Below are positions 43,294-54,747 of a stretch of 64,000 nt of DNA, piece after piece. Numbering within the stretch: the stretch's first letter is position 1; each line of letters starts with the position of its first letter. This stretch comes from Telmatactis stephensoni (Eukaryota > Cnidaria > Anthozoa > Actiniaria > Isophelliidae). The position numbers and the translations under genes are program-made. A model generated the notes under the pieces. It searched no databases and had not been told where the DNA came from. It worked only from the letters and a program-made list of their open reading frames with translations. The stretch covers positions 558,001 through 622,000 of the forward strand of contig JALIZF010001871.1 of assembly GCA_029948255.1 (NCBI GenBank), given 5' to 3'.

Positions 43294-44530
43294 CACTATC
43301 AGCACTATATATCACCTTCCCACCTTACAAAGGGATTCGAGCCTACACATGCCAATGGTGCAGTTCTTCCAGGCTTGTACAGTTAGTATTATTCCTTGTA
43401 GGAGTTGCATGCCAGATTTCAAGATTAAATAATCTTAATGCCAAAATTTAAAGTTCGCTCTGATTGGCGGTTCATCATATTGACCAAATCGAAATATGGC
43501 GGCAAATTTAGATAACTATTGTTCTGGACTGACTAGCCTCGTGTTCACGTGGAAACACAAAAGCACTTTCACATGAATGAGAGGCTAGTCAGTATAAATC
43601 AATAGTTATTGAAATTTTCCGCCCTATTTCGATTCGGTGTATGACGTAGATATAAATGGCAGGAGAGGGAGGGGGCGTCTCTAGGCGGCAAACAACCGTT
43701 TAGGGTTGTTGCATTTCGTGACGTCACACCCGCTATCAACAAGGAAAGAAAGCTTTCAAAGACCTTCAAACAGTGGTTTAAAAAGTAAATGTGTAAAGTA
43801 CAAAACATCGTGTGAGTAGGACTGGAGCGAGTAAAAATATCCAGTGATATTTTTACTCCTCTATACTGATTTGACAGGTTTGTAATCGCTGAAAACGTGA
43901 AAGTTTTGATTTTCCTAGTCATCAAAATTAGTAAGCTATAAAATAGTTCTTGAAAGAAGCAATTTCTTAATGTTAAGTCCTTGAATCAAACTCATTGCCG
44001 GCTATTGCCTATCGGTTTTTGCAATCTTCATGAGTTTTGATGAGCTACACTGAAGTTTAAAACACTCTGAATTAATGATAACAAAACCTCTTAAAGTTAA
44101 CTCTTGTTTATCAATAAAATTGAACATACCTTTATTTTCTTGACTAAAAACCTCATAGGGGTGAAATACAAAACTATTCCGCTAAAACCTTGCTCTTTTT
44201 CTCAGCCGATGAATGACTGGTGATTGTCTCGTACAAAACAGCACTCAAAAGGCTGTAAGTTCAACCTGGAATACGGCAAAATCTTTCAAATAGTCCTTAT
44301 TTAGAGTCCAATTACTTGCCTTGTTCTTTCCAAAGTTACTTGTAAATGAAAGCATCTGCAGAATGAACTCTTTTGGGGACTCGTTTATTTTCCAACTTTA
44401 CTTGAGACTTTCAAGGCATTTGTTTTGAACTTCAAAACAAAAGAAGAACTGAACTGACGGATCTGTTGTAAAAATTTTGTAAAAGTCGCAAACTTTCTTC
44501 TTGTGAGACTCTAAAGACTTCATTTAGTCA
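43294..44530. other. intergenic with a short inverted repeat, no gene
   Basis: A 60-bp inverted repeat at 43486-43545 and 43579-43635 (CGAAATATGGCGG, TAACTATTG, CTGACTAGCCTC) forms a hairpin, probably a MITE. The frame 43599-43925 has no recognised domain. The rest is AT-rich and featureless. Confidence 0.5.
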
Positions 44531-44532
44531 AT

Positions 44533-44680
44533 TTACACGTATACGATTACAGAATACGTCTTGGTAACAGTCATATTCGGATTCAGCATGAAAAATTCTA
44601 CCCTAAAATGCCTTCTGCAACTTTTTCCGACCGACTTTTTCAGTTTTGCGCCTAGTCTATGAAAAAATCAAAGTTTAACA
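44533..44680 (+). repeat. dispersed repeat, uninterrupted copy
   Basis: GAATACGTCTTGGTAACAG, CATATTCGGATTCAGCATG and TTCTACCCTAAAATGCC recur at 52509-52566 and 52981-53045, where the copy is split by about 415 bp. Confidence 0.7.
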
Positions 44681-44747
44681 CTGAAGCATTTTGCGATTAA
44701 AAGAATGTTCAATAAGTACATGAAATAAAAGGTACCTATCGGTTAGT

Positions 44748-45764
44748 CCAAAATTATCTTGTTAAAATATCTTGAGACACGGGCTATTTGTTGTGAGTAT
44801 TATTGTTAATGTGCCATCATCAACATCCATCAAAACCGACAGACTCACGCGATTAAAGCTAACGAGTCTTTCTTCAAATATATTGGCTTTTAATGATTTC
44901 TTTGTGACACAGCAGACAAAACACTCACAACAAATAGCCCGTGCCTCCACACATTTTAACAATAATTTTATTTTCCTTAACGTATTCATGATTCGTCGAT
45001 GCGATACTGTTCATTGTTCCAGAATATGATTTGCAATATTGTGAAAGATGTTGCATATTGTGAAAGATGTTGCCTGTCATCAATATTCACGTTTTCATTG
45101 AGTTTCTTCCGATCCCATCTAATACCACACACGACAACACTGGCCACAAACACTTACACTTGATGATACACTTAAAAAGTCTTGCATTTTGTCACCGTTA
45201 GGTCTAAACTACACCAAGGCTTACTTCTTGTTCTATATCAATTGCAGTCAGTACAATTGTATTCCCTTTATTTTTAATGTCGATTGAATATATTCAGATG
45301 TGCTTAAAATCTATTCAGATTTATTTATCATGTTATTTACTGACATATCCCTTTCTTCTTTTTGGTTTCTTTATCGGTTTGAAAGGTCGTTTTTCATGGC
45401 CAACTTTCTGTCTATCCAATTTGAAACCTATTTTCCGACTGACATCACCAGACGACGTCTATTATAATTCTAGTTTTGGGTTGAAAACTACAACTCAACT
45501 GTACTTTTTATCGTAGGTACTATTTATCAGTGTGTTTATTCTATATTTACTGATTCAAATGGATCGGATACGATTTGTAAATATCTTACCCTGGCCTTAC
45601 TTTTTAGCCCTTCAACTGTTATAGCTTATGACTTTGTAACTACTTCAGAACTTTGTACCGACATACATTATAGCAACCAAACAATTGAGAACAACAAGAA
45701 ATCGAACAAAAAGTTTCTGAGGTCTACTTACACTACATATTCTCCACATTTATGTTTCATATGC
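44748..45764. repeat. 3' flank of the receptor duplication unit (G4 copy) with local inversion
   Basis: Homologous to the flanks of G2 (16410-17076) and G3 (34195-34590). Within it, GACACGGGCTATTTGTTGTG (44775) and CACAACAAATAGCCCGTGCC (44929) are inverted copies. The 44780-44950 interval runs opposite to the matching interval in G3. Frames 44762-44989, 44772-45029 and 45277-45516 are not genes. Confidence 0.65.
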
Positions 45765-46712
45765 TTAGTCATGCATCAAAGCTGTGTTTTCGTGAGTTTC
45801 TACAGTGATTTCATCAACTAGTTTGCCGTGGTTGCCATGTTGTTGTTCTTTAGGCTCTCGACAACTGTTATGTATGATTTCCCACGTCAACAAAGGAAAA
45901 CTGCAAAAAATAGCAACCAAGAAGAGTTCTAATTTGTGGAAAACGTCGTTCAAGAAATCCAGTTGCTTTGCTTTGGTGTTGTCTCGATAGATGAGGATAG
46001 AAAGGTATATGAAAATAATAAACGACATGGTGTTGATGAAGCCTTCAACACGAGATGGTACGCGAGGTTTTGTCTGCAGAACTCCTTCCTTTTCTGTTTC
46101 CTTCCTCATTGAGTGAAGTCCAAGTAAAAGCAGTCGATTGATGATGATAACAAGAGGTATCATAAACTGCAGTATTATGTAGAACGAAGCGTAGGAGGCA
46201 ATATTGACTTTGTCTACACTAGTACTGAAAGTCTTTTTGGTCAAACGAATCGAGGACTTTAAGGCCACTGAATCGTTACAACTGCTGTCTTCGTACACAA
46301 CCATTGGTCTCCCAACTGCTGCAGAGAACAAAACTGGCGAGATCAAAGCCACGGAAAAGATACCAATCATGATCAGCATCAGTATGACTAAAGAAAAGCG
46401 AAGCTGCCATTTTCTGGTGATTTGAGCGTGATTAACAATTACCAAAATGGTGAGGTTGAAGACGGCAAGGGAAAGAGAAAACATCATGGAGAGTGGAGCT
46501 ATCGTACACAAGCATGATGGAGACCAAGACACGAACATCAATTGGAAGCTACTCCATATTACAAGAAGCGAAAAGAAAGCTTGGGCAATGATAAGGTACT
46601 TGATGTTGGTTAGTGTTTTCCAGTAGGTGTTTCTACAGCACAAAAACATCAAGACGATGTTGAAGAAAAACCCATTCAGAAAAATAGCGATTTCCACGAT
46701 TTCCAGTGACAT
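45765..46712 (-). CDS. divergent rhodopsin-like seven-transmembrane receptor, copy G4 (intact)
   Basis: A single-exon 315-residue protein, close to G2 over its whole length. Starts MSLEIVEIAIFLNGFFFN; TM2 NIKYLIIAQAFFSLLVIW; a cysteine pair in SWSPSCLCTIAP; TM3 ends FNLTILVIVNHAQI (no DRY); TM4 MIGIFSVALISPVLF; a loop cysteine in VYEDSSCND; TM5, TM6 FINTMSFIIFIYLSILIYR; TM7 LELFLVAIFCSFPLLTWEII (no NPxxY); C-tail ending ENTALMHD. Compared with G2 it has two extra codons before VDKVN and lacks an SA insertion in TM1. The open frame against two decayed copies suggests some selection to keep it. Probably a membrane receptor with unknown ligand and unusual signalling. Confidence 0.85.
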   Translation of the reverse strand: MSLEIVEIAIFLNGFFFNIVLMFLCCRNTYWKTLTNIKYLIIAQAFFSLLVIWSSFQLMFVSWSPSCLCTIAPLSMMFSLSLAVFNLTILVIVNHAQITRKWQLRFSLVILMLIMIGIFSVALISPVLFSAAVGRPMVVYEDSSCNDSVALKSSIRLTKKTFSTSVDKVNIASYASFYIILQFMIPLVIIINRLLLLGLHSMRKETEKEGVLQTKPRVPSRVEGFINTMSFIIFIYLSILIYRDNTKAKQLDFLNDVFHKLELFLVAIFCSFPLLTWEIIHNSCREPKEQQHGNHGKLVDEITVETHENTALMHD

Positions 46713-47130
46713 GGTGTTGGTATTCGATGATCAGTGCTCTTTTAGTTCCAATGAGCCAGTTTTCCAGTACTACGGTGAGCAACTAAATACGCTCTTACTC
46801 ACTTTGCACTTGAGGAATAGAAAGTTTCGATCAAGTCTTCTTTGAACAGGTATAATTTATAGCATGATGTGCTCGCCGCGGGAGCTTAGGGTTCTCGCGT
46901 TCCAATTGGCTGGATGTCACGACAACAAGTGTTCCCTTTGGCTTTGGTGGCTTATGAATTACCATTACTGATACGAAGGAGTTTTCAAAACTTTGAATAA
47001 CGGATTTAGAGTTAGTATGTTCCCCGAAGTTTATTTTAGACGTTTTATATTTATCATTATTTGCAAACAGTGAGCATGTACTGTTTAAGAACGTGATTTG
47101 ATTGCACCCGCTTCCGTGATCGAGTAGATT
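46713..47130. promoter_or_regulatory. conserved 5' flank of receptor G4
   Basis: Same blocks as G2 and G3 (GAGCCAGTTTTCCAGTA, CACTTTGCACTTGAGG, GGTATAATTTATAGCATG, GCTCGCCGCGGGAGCTT), ending at CGAGTAGATTGAAATAG before the microsatellite. Confidence 0.5.
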
Positions 47131-47138
47131 GAAATAGA

Positions 47139-47169
<31 letters not shown>

Positions 47170-47826
47170 ATCAATAAATCAATCAATAAATAAATCAATA
47201 AATAAATAAATAAATCAAATCAATAAATCAATAAATCAATAAATCAATAAATCATCAATAAATCAATAAATCAATAAATCAATAAATCAATAAATCAATA
47301 AATAAATCAATAAATCAATAAATCAATAAATCAATAAATCAATAAATCAATATAATCAATAAATCAATAAATCAATAAATCAATAAATCAATAAATCAAT
47401 AAATCAATAAATCAATAAATCAATAAATCAATAAATCAATAAATCAATAAATCAATAAATCAAATAAATCAATAAATCAATAAATCAATAAATCAATAAA
47501 TCAATAAATCAATAAATCAATAAATCAATAAATCAATAAATCAATAAATCAATAAATCAATAAATCAATAAATCAATAAATCAATAAATCAATAAATCAA
47601 TAAATCAATAAATCAATAAATCAATAAATCAATAAATCAATAAATCAATAAATCAATAAATCAATAAATCAAGAAATCAAGAAATCAAGAAATCAAGAAA
47701 TCAAGAAATCAAGAAATCAAGAAATCAAGAAATCAAGAAATCAAGAAATCAAGAAATCAAGAAATCAAGAAATCAAGAAATCAAGAAATCAAGAAATCAA
47801 GAAATCAAGAAATCAATCAATCAAGA

Positions 47827-47868
<42 letters not shown>

Positions 47869-47930
47869 GCAATCAAGCAATCAATCAACCAATCAATCAA
47901 TCAATTAATCGATCAATAAATAAATAAATG
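47131..47930. repeat. 800-bp compound microsatellite with motif gradient
   Basis: From left to right the motif changes: AAAT (to about 47170), mixed AAAT/AATC (to 47220), AATAAATC (to about 47670), AAGAAATC (to about 47815), then AATC (to about 47925). The right edge GATAAATGTACCATA matches the right edge of the G2 array (about 18708). Confidence 0.95.
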
Positions 47931-49180
47931 ATAAATGTACCATAATACCATACGGAGGTAATTTTTAATTGTTAAACTATGTTACTGCGCATGCTCGACA
48001 CGAATGAAGGCAGGCCGAAAGTAACGAGGGCTCTGGGTACGCAGCAACTATCGTGCTCTAGCTCTCTTTTATTACGGGACTCCTGTGTTATTCAAATCAC
48101 GATGCATCAGAATTGTATGCGAATAGAATGATCTAAAAGGCGTCTTCTGTGAACAAGGTCTGTATTGAATTATTATCGTGGAGTGTTGAAATTCTACTCG
48201 TGACTCCGTGGAGCCTTCAAGATGGTCAGATGACGGACACGACAACTTCTCTCATTAGTAAGATCATGCCTAGAATAGAGATTCCTTGACTTTCCTCGTG
48301 CTCACACTTCGGTAAGATTGGATGTGTCGGATGTTAGGGAAAATGCTGATAGTTATAATTTCTTATTCCTTGCCACATTTTGTATTGTATTGTATTTATT
48401 TTATTTATTTATTTATGAGGCTTTAGCCACACCAACACTGGAGTGGCATGGCCCTCACAACAGAGCGAGGCTCCATTAATAGTGAGGCCGGATAAATTAC
48501 AATATACAATAATATAGATATAGATATATACACACACACGACTGTTATACACATTGAACTAATATAGTTATATAGTTATACACAGCAGGATTTAGTGACT
48601 ATATTCTTTGCTGAACAACATTTGGGGCATACAGTCTTCCAAGTGGAGCAATCATCCACGTTAAAGTTCTTGGTTAAGGCCATTGTATATCGGCGGATCA
48701 GCGCTTTCTTGAATGTAGATCTTTGATTGATTGACCGTATGGTATTGTACTACAATGACTCTGCTTGGAATAACTTTCATCGCATCTCCATTGAGCTGTT
48801 CTTTCTGGGTGGACTTTGTAGTCGCTGTCAAGCAACAAAAATCATCTCAAGTCCAAAATCAAAGTCATCCAAGCTTTTAGTGTTTGTACTTTATCAGCAC
48901 GCGAGTAAATGTTAAAATAAAAAGCAAACGAAAACATTTTGAGTACAAACTGCTGCCTGAAACAGCCTGAAACTGGCCGTGAGTGGAGCCGCTAGTTTGT
49001 GTTTGTACTCTATCAGCACAAGAGGGAATGTTGAAATAAGCAGGCAATTTGAAAACGGCAATTTGACTCGACTATTCTTTATATTATTAATATTTGATCA
49101 AAATGCAAACACGTTTCATTTTATTCACCGTGACCTTTGACGAGTCAGCATAAAAAAACTTCCATGCTTCATATAGATCA
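47931..49180. other. intergenic, repeat tail, no gene
   Basis: At 48370-48490 a TTGTATTGTATTTATTTTA run is followed by GAGGCTTTAGCCACACC, looking like a retroelement or SINE 3' end. The frame 48727-48915 has no domain. GTTTGTACTNTATCAGCAC occurs twice (about 48882 and 49000). Confidence 0.45.
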
Positions 49181-49189
49181 CTTAAGGTT

Positions 49190-49880
49190 GGGTCTATAGT
49201 ATGTTCTTTATATCCATAACAGAAGTTGTTCCTGAATATTTGAGCTGTTTCCGTTATTTGGTTTTCGAGTTATCAGAGGTAAAAATCCTGTCACGCAACT
49301 ATTGTCACGCGCATTCAACATGCGTTAAACAGACAAATTCCTACAAACTACGCACATTTGGCTTGGTCTACGAATAAAACTTTTGTTTAGAAGACATCTG
49401 GATCGAAATAAACGATTTAACTGATATTTTTATGTGGTTTTGCCAATTCGTATTTTGTCCGCCATGTTGGTGTCGCTCAGAGCAACACCAACATGGCGGC
49501 GCCATACATTTCTTACTAAAGAATGAGTTTGTGGAATCGTAAATATCTTCGCAAAAAAAATTCTACTGGGCTCAAAATTTCTTCCAGATCTGAAGTTTTA
49601 CTTGCTCTTTACAAGGATATACATTGATTTTACTCAGGGATGTGAAATCCGCTGATATTTTGGTGACCCGTAGAGTGATACCAACCACGAAGTGCCATAC
49701 ATTTCTTACTAAAGAATGAGCAGTTAAAATGGCAATATCTTCGCAACAAAAACTCGTTTCAATTCAAAATTTTGCAGAGTTACATAGCTTTATGATGTGC
49801 TCTTTTGAGTGAATGACATTTGATTTCACTCAGGGCTCTGGAAATTTTTCGATGACGTAAGTGAAAACCAAGAATTGTAG
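49190..49880. mobile_element. probable non-autonomous element with internal ~190-bp duplication
   Basis: CTTAAGGTTGGGTCTATAG at the left resembles other TTAAGG element tips here. GCCATACATTTCTTACTAAA occurs at 49502 and 49692 as the start of two diverged ~190-bp units. CGCCATGTTGGTGT and its complement around 49458-49497 form a perfect short hairpin. The end GTGAAAACCAAGAATTG matches a phrase upstream of the SWIM gene. No coding region. Confidence 0.45.
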
Positions 49881-50321
49881 CTGTGTAACTTGGCCAAAAT
49901 AACACAGTGGATCTAACTGACTTTTTGTAAGATCTGCTGTAATTGATTGACTGTACACTTTGAGACGCATATTGTAAAAAAATACCTCAGATACTGATAA
50001 AATGAGAGATTTATATACATTGTATGTAGTAGAATTGTATTTATCATTCGTTTGATCTAAAGCGTCGAATCAGGGTTAATAGACTCTGGTCGAATACAGA
50101 AGACAATGCGGCATCTCTCACACTGATGCAACGTACAATAGAGACCTTACGGTGAGTCAGTAGTTCCAAATGGCCAAATCGGTCATATCGGTTGTTTTGG
50201 CTCATAACTTTGACTCCCTTTGAGCAATGACCGTCAAACGGCACCAAAATCTAAAACAGTCATTCAGCTATAATATGATATACACTAATCGCGTTTTATG
50301 TCAGTAATTTGTGATATATTA
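49881..50321. other. intergenic, no gene seen
   Basis: AT-rich sequence. The minus frame 50044-50247 has no recognisable domain. Confidence 0.45.
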
Positions 50322-50470
50322 AGCAATTATTGGATGAGGTCGAGTAGGATATGGGGAATTATTAAGGCCAAGGTTTGTGTTATCTGCCGAAGCCGAAGGC
50401 TGAGGCAGATAACACAAACCGAGGCCTTAATAATTCCCCATATCCTACGAGAAACGAATTCAATAATTGT
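50322..50470. mobile_element. hairpin MITE
   Basis: Inner arms 50344-50388 and 50404-50448 are 45 bp with about one mismatch (GTAGGATATGGGGAATTATT, GTTTGTGTTATCTGCC and complements) around a 15-bp loop. Weaker pairing continues out to CAATTATTG on both sides. Confidence 0.7.
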
Positions 50471-51265
50471 TTTATTATTTTTTGAAAATAATTCTTTCTC
50501 AGTTGTGCTTTGTTGACAAGAATACATGTTGTTGTTGTTTGCTCGCTTTTGGCATGAACCGCATAAATTAGCGTGACGTCATACCGCAAGCTAATTTTCC
50601 ATATTCGAGAAAATTACGTCATAACTTCGAATAATGGTTTTCAACATTTTCATAACTCCAAATTTGGGCAGCTAGCCGGCGACTATGGTAATTTATCCGG
50701 TGGCTCTTAGCCAATCAAAACTCTTGAATTATTTTCAAAATATAATAAACGGCATTAAACGAATGAGCTGTTGTCACAAAAACTCGATTTTGTGGAAAAT
50801 CTAGCCGTTCTATTTCGCTGAAAAATTTAGAATCCTTTTAGCTAAACATAACAGACAACTCGGCCACGTTTTAAAAAATTCGTCGGAACTGAAGTCTCGC
50901 AACAGAAGCGAACAGAAAAGGCACCTAAATTCTATATTGTCATTATCTTGAATGTTGTGAACGAAATACTCGCTCCCTAAACATGCTTTAAAGCCGCGGT
51001 TTTAGGCTAAAGCTGGCGGCAATTCATTATACTTTCGACTGTCATACCGCGATTGTCGACCAGACTGACCGTTTTAAAGTATTTTAAAGTCGTATGAATG
51101 TAATAAAATGCTCAAATACCTGCCTAGGTCCAAGAAGTTGCGTTTCCTCCAATTTCTTCGTACGTTTTTCAAATTGTTCCGTTAGAAGTTTCCCACATAA
51201 GCTTCAAAGCACTGTGATAAATTATTAACCAATTTTGCTGCTGTTCGTGGTTTGGAATAAGAGAA
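50471..51265. other. intergenic, no gene seen
   Basis: AT-rich with no recognised coding region; frame 51169-51357 runs into the palindrome and has no domain. Confidence 0.45.
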
Positions 51266-51588
51266 ATTACGTTTTTGGTTGAGCTCAGTTCCATCTCGTC
51301 GCTAAAAACAAAATTTTTGCTGCTTTGTTTTTGAATACGCAATGAGGCAAGGTGCAAGATATGTCAAGAATTCGCACCCTTGTTAGGGGGGAGCCTAAAA
51401 TTAATTATAACACGAACTATAATGCAATATGCATTTTGTCGGCATACTGTATAATAGAGGCTCCCCCCTAACAAGGGTGCGAATTCTTGACATATCTTGC
51501 ACCTTGCCTCATTGCGTATTCAAAAACAAAGCAGCAAAAATTTTGTTTTTAGCGACGAGATGGAACTGAGCTCAACCAAAAACGTAAT
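51266..51588. repeat. perfect 131-bp inverted repeat with 61-bp loop
   Basis: Arms 51266-51396 and 51458-51588 are identical inverses by eye. They begin ATTACGTTTTTGGTTGAG and end GTTAGGGGGGAGCCT. The loop 51397-51457 is AT-rich. Perfect identity over 131 bp points to a very young insertion or ongoing arm-to-arm conversion. A transcript would fold into a long double-stranded RNA. Confidence 0.9.
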
Positions 51589-52508
51589 GTTTCAATGTTT
51601 CTTCTAACTACCTGCCAAGTGAAATTGTCTTTGGTTATAGATAGAAGAAAAGTTGTAATCGGTCGTATAAGTGAAGGTTTATACTCCAAAATATCCACAA
51701 ATTGCATGTTTTTCGAAATTACAGAAAATTTAACCGTGCAATTCGAGCGAAACCTCTCAATAAACAAGTTCCGTCCTTAATACAAGTTCTTACCTGCATT
51801 TTGGGTGTTAGACTTATTTCATTGCTGCAAAATAAAATTATAAAGTAAGGCACCTTCACGTCGATGCCGCTCGAATCGTTTGTTGTTATCGGATTGCCAC
51901 TATGCAAATTAGCTAGCCTCTAAGGAATTCACACTTTTGACAGGGGGGCGCTAACATGCATAAAAGCTGAAGTTGCGGTGTATGAATTAACAAAGTATCC
52001 TTCGACTCTTATTCTTTGAGATATTCTTGCAACAAAAATTCAAAACTGCCGGTCAATGAACTCGGATTCCTATTTGACCGGCAGTTTTCAAATTTTCCAA
52101 TATATATTTCCCCGAAAAAAAACATTCGTACACCATCTAAAGTATTCCATCTTTATTTAGAAATGGTAAGCGGTCATAGTTAGCGCTGTAGTGTCCGACT
52201 AGCTATAGCTCTTTTTCTCTAGCCCTGGCATAGAGAAGAACGAGCGACCAAAAGACACTGAAAAATTTGTTGGTATAGCTTGCATAACTTATTAATAAGT
52301 GTTTTCATACAAAATTTCGTTTTTTGAAAATTCGTATCTAGTCCTTGATTTTTCAACTTATATCCTTCAAACTTCACAGTCTTACTGATTTTGATATGCT
52401 CTTCCAAGCTATGGTCATTGTTTTCAAGTTTGGGAACTTTTGGAATTATATTACATGAAAAAGCCGTTAGTATGAAATGACTGTAGCAATTCACAAAATA
52501 CGTCATTT
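51589..52508. other. intergenic with a short palindrome, no gene
   Basis: AACTGCCGGTCA and TGACCGGCAGTT near 52043 and 52073 form a small hairpin. Frames 51549-51907 and 52219-52506 show no domain. Confidence 0.45.
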
Positions 52509-52566
52509 ACACGTATAAGATTGCAGAATACGTCTTGGTAACTGTCATATTCGCATTCAGCATGAA

Positions 52567-52980
52567 AATGAAGAAATGGTCAACACTCAGCGTGCGTCCA
52601 TTGAGTTATGGATGCACGCGGGAGGCTGCTAAGCACGAGCGTAAGAGTTGCACGAGGCGTAGCCGAGTGCGACTATAGCTTCTCGAGTGCTTAGCAGCTG
52701 ACCAAGTGCGTCCATAACTCAATGGACACACTGCTGAGTGTTGACCATTTCTTTTATAACATAGACAAACGAAATAAGCCGCACGTTTAACCTAAATAAA
52801 AATACTGATGACCTTCAAAGTTCTCCATACATGGCGCGCGCTGTAAGAAAAGGAAACATTGACGTCAGCGTGCTGTCCATCGAGTTCTGGACGCACGCTT
52901 GCGCGCGCTTATCATCCAATCAGAGCGCGCGTTATATATTACCTATGTTATAAATCAGTTTAGAATAGTTATGTTACCAG
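52567..52980. mobile_element. ~415-bp insertion splitting a dispersed repeat
   Basis: The repeat seen whole at 44533-44680 is split here between CAGCATGAAA (52566) and TTCTACCCCAAAATGCC (52982). The inserted DNA starts with a foldback: AGAAATGGTCAACACTCAGC at about 52571 and its complement ending near 52755, with CGTCCATTGAGTTATGGA. It also contains GCGCGCTTATCATCCAATC and GAGCGCGCGTTATATATTA at its right part. Confidence 0.65.
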
Positions 52981-53045
52981 CTTCTACCCCAAAATGCCTC
53001 CAGGTGTCTGATTTTTCGATAATGCGTCTATAGTCTATACTGCGC

Positions 53046-54440
53046 AACATGAACGACGCTTAAAGGGGGAAAGCTCCTAATGATAAAATGGATTATATTA
53101 GATTGCAAATATCAAATATCTACGGCTCGTGTTTTCTATAACTTTCTTCGTGTTCTACAGCTCCAATCGTGTTCCATTAGAGTACAGAACATAGCTACGC
53201 CTGAACTATTTGTTATATAAACCTACTAATCGATCAAATAAAGGGTTTCAAATTATCGATAAAATACCGAAAAATCACTGCAAAACGCAGTTCAGCGTTT
53301 TCGCTACTTGTATAGGCTATCACAAATTAGACCTCTAGTAGAGTAGCCAATCAGAATGCAGAATGTGTGATAGACCGTTAGTAGGTGTATACTAAATGTC
53401 TTGAGTCTCTGTTCTTTGATATCAACACAGCAGCCAGCCAATCAGCGCGCGTGTTATATATGTCAAATATTTTATAAAAAATATTTGAACGCTATTATAT
53501 TGTGTGCAGTCGCTAAATGAGCTTAGCTTAATTTAATTAATTAATTTAGCAAAATTGACTCATGCATGTCAGTCGTTAAATAAACGGGTAGCCTATGTAT
53601 ACAGATAGCCTGTTGACACTTCATTATTACTTTTTACAATATATTGCAAACTGACGGCAATAACATGTCGATAGAGTGCTTTTCGTATGAGTGGAAAACT
53701 TACCGCGCCGTACGGTGACCGTGTTAGTGTTGTAATATCTATAATATCTATGTCTATATCTAACAATCTGCGGTGACCTGGACCTTGCCGTTTTCCAGAC
53801 ATATACGAAATTCACTCTATCAATTAGTAGGGTGAGAAGGAAATGTCATATTGAGCTCAATATGGAGCTCAAACAAGATCGATGATTGAATAAAAACAAA
53901 ATGATACGATAAAGATGAAAAATTACTTCAGTCTTTATATTCAGGTTTTACAAAGCGTTTTTGTAGTTCATTCAGAACGAAGTCATTGCTAGTCTTTTTT
54001 CTTTTATTTTGCAATAAAGTAACTGTTCCTAGTTGAATAGGTCATGTTTCGTTGAAAACTCTGCAATTCAAATTTTAGACTTTTGCATGCGAATTTCACG
54101 GGAGTAATGAGTATAATGCACAACCGGGAGTTGCATGTTTACGTTGCTGTCCATGTTCGAAATTAATAAGATGTGATATATTTACAATTTTGTGATAAGA
54201 TGAAATTGTAGGCAAACATGAAGACCAAACCATATTACAAGAAAAATAGCAATTTATATATATATTCCTTTGACAAATTTTCTTGATCTCATCAGTTCAA
54301 GTCCTTAAACTTTCATGTCTTTCTTTTGTTACATCAGAACTTTGTTTTTAAGCTGATTGAACGGAGCAAGTAAGACTCAAGATAGGAATGAAAAACAAGA
54401 ACTGAAGAAACTGTAAAGAATTCGAAAGACAGTCCAATTA
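53046..54440. other. intergenic, dispersed repeats, no gene
   Basis: The segment 53120-53225 (CGGCTCGTGTTTTCTATAAC, TTAGAGTACAGAACATAGC) matches 14700-14810. Frames 53593-53815 are overlapping and lack domains. The rest is AT-rich. Confidence 0.45.
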
Positions 54441-54446
54441 AATAAT

Positions 54447-54706
54447 AGAGGGTCTCAAGGGGCGGTTGCTATTACGGTTAACGGTTAATATTTTGGCTTT
54501 TTTACGATTACGGTTAAAGTGGGTTAATAACTAATTTCCATTGTTCTTGATGGTAAAACATTAATTTTTATTGTCGAGAACACTGGAAAAAGCTATTACG
54601 ACTAACTTTTCATGACGGCTAACGGTTAGTTTTTTCCTATTATTACGGCTTACGGTTAAAGTTTTGGCCCTTTTACGGCTAACGATTAACCCCATTGAGA
54701 CCCTCT
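54447..54706. mobile_element. ~260-bp TIR element built of TTACGGTTAACGGTT motifs
   Basis: Ends AGAGGGTCTCAAGGGG and CCCCATTGAGACCCTCT are inverted, with TAAT on both outer sides as a possible 4-bp target duplication. The interior is dominated by ATTACGGTTAACGGTTAA and its relatives (TTACGGCTAACGGTTAG). Confidence 0.65.
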
Positions 54707-54747
54707 TAATAATATCCAAGTATATCAGAGAGAACCGGCCCTGTGGA

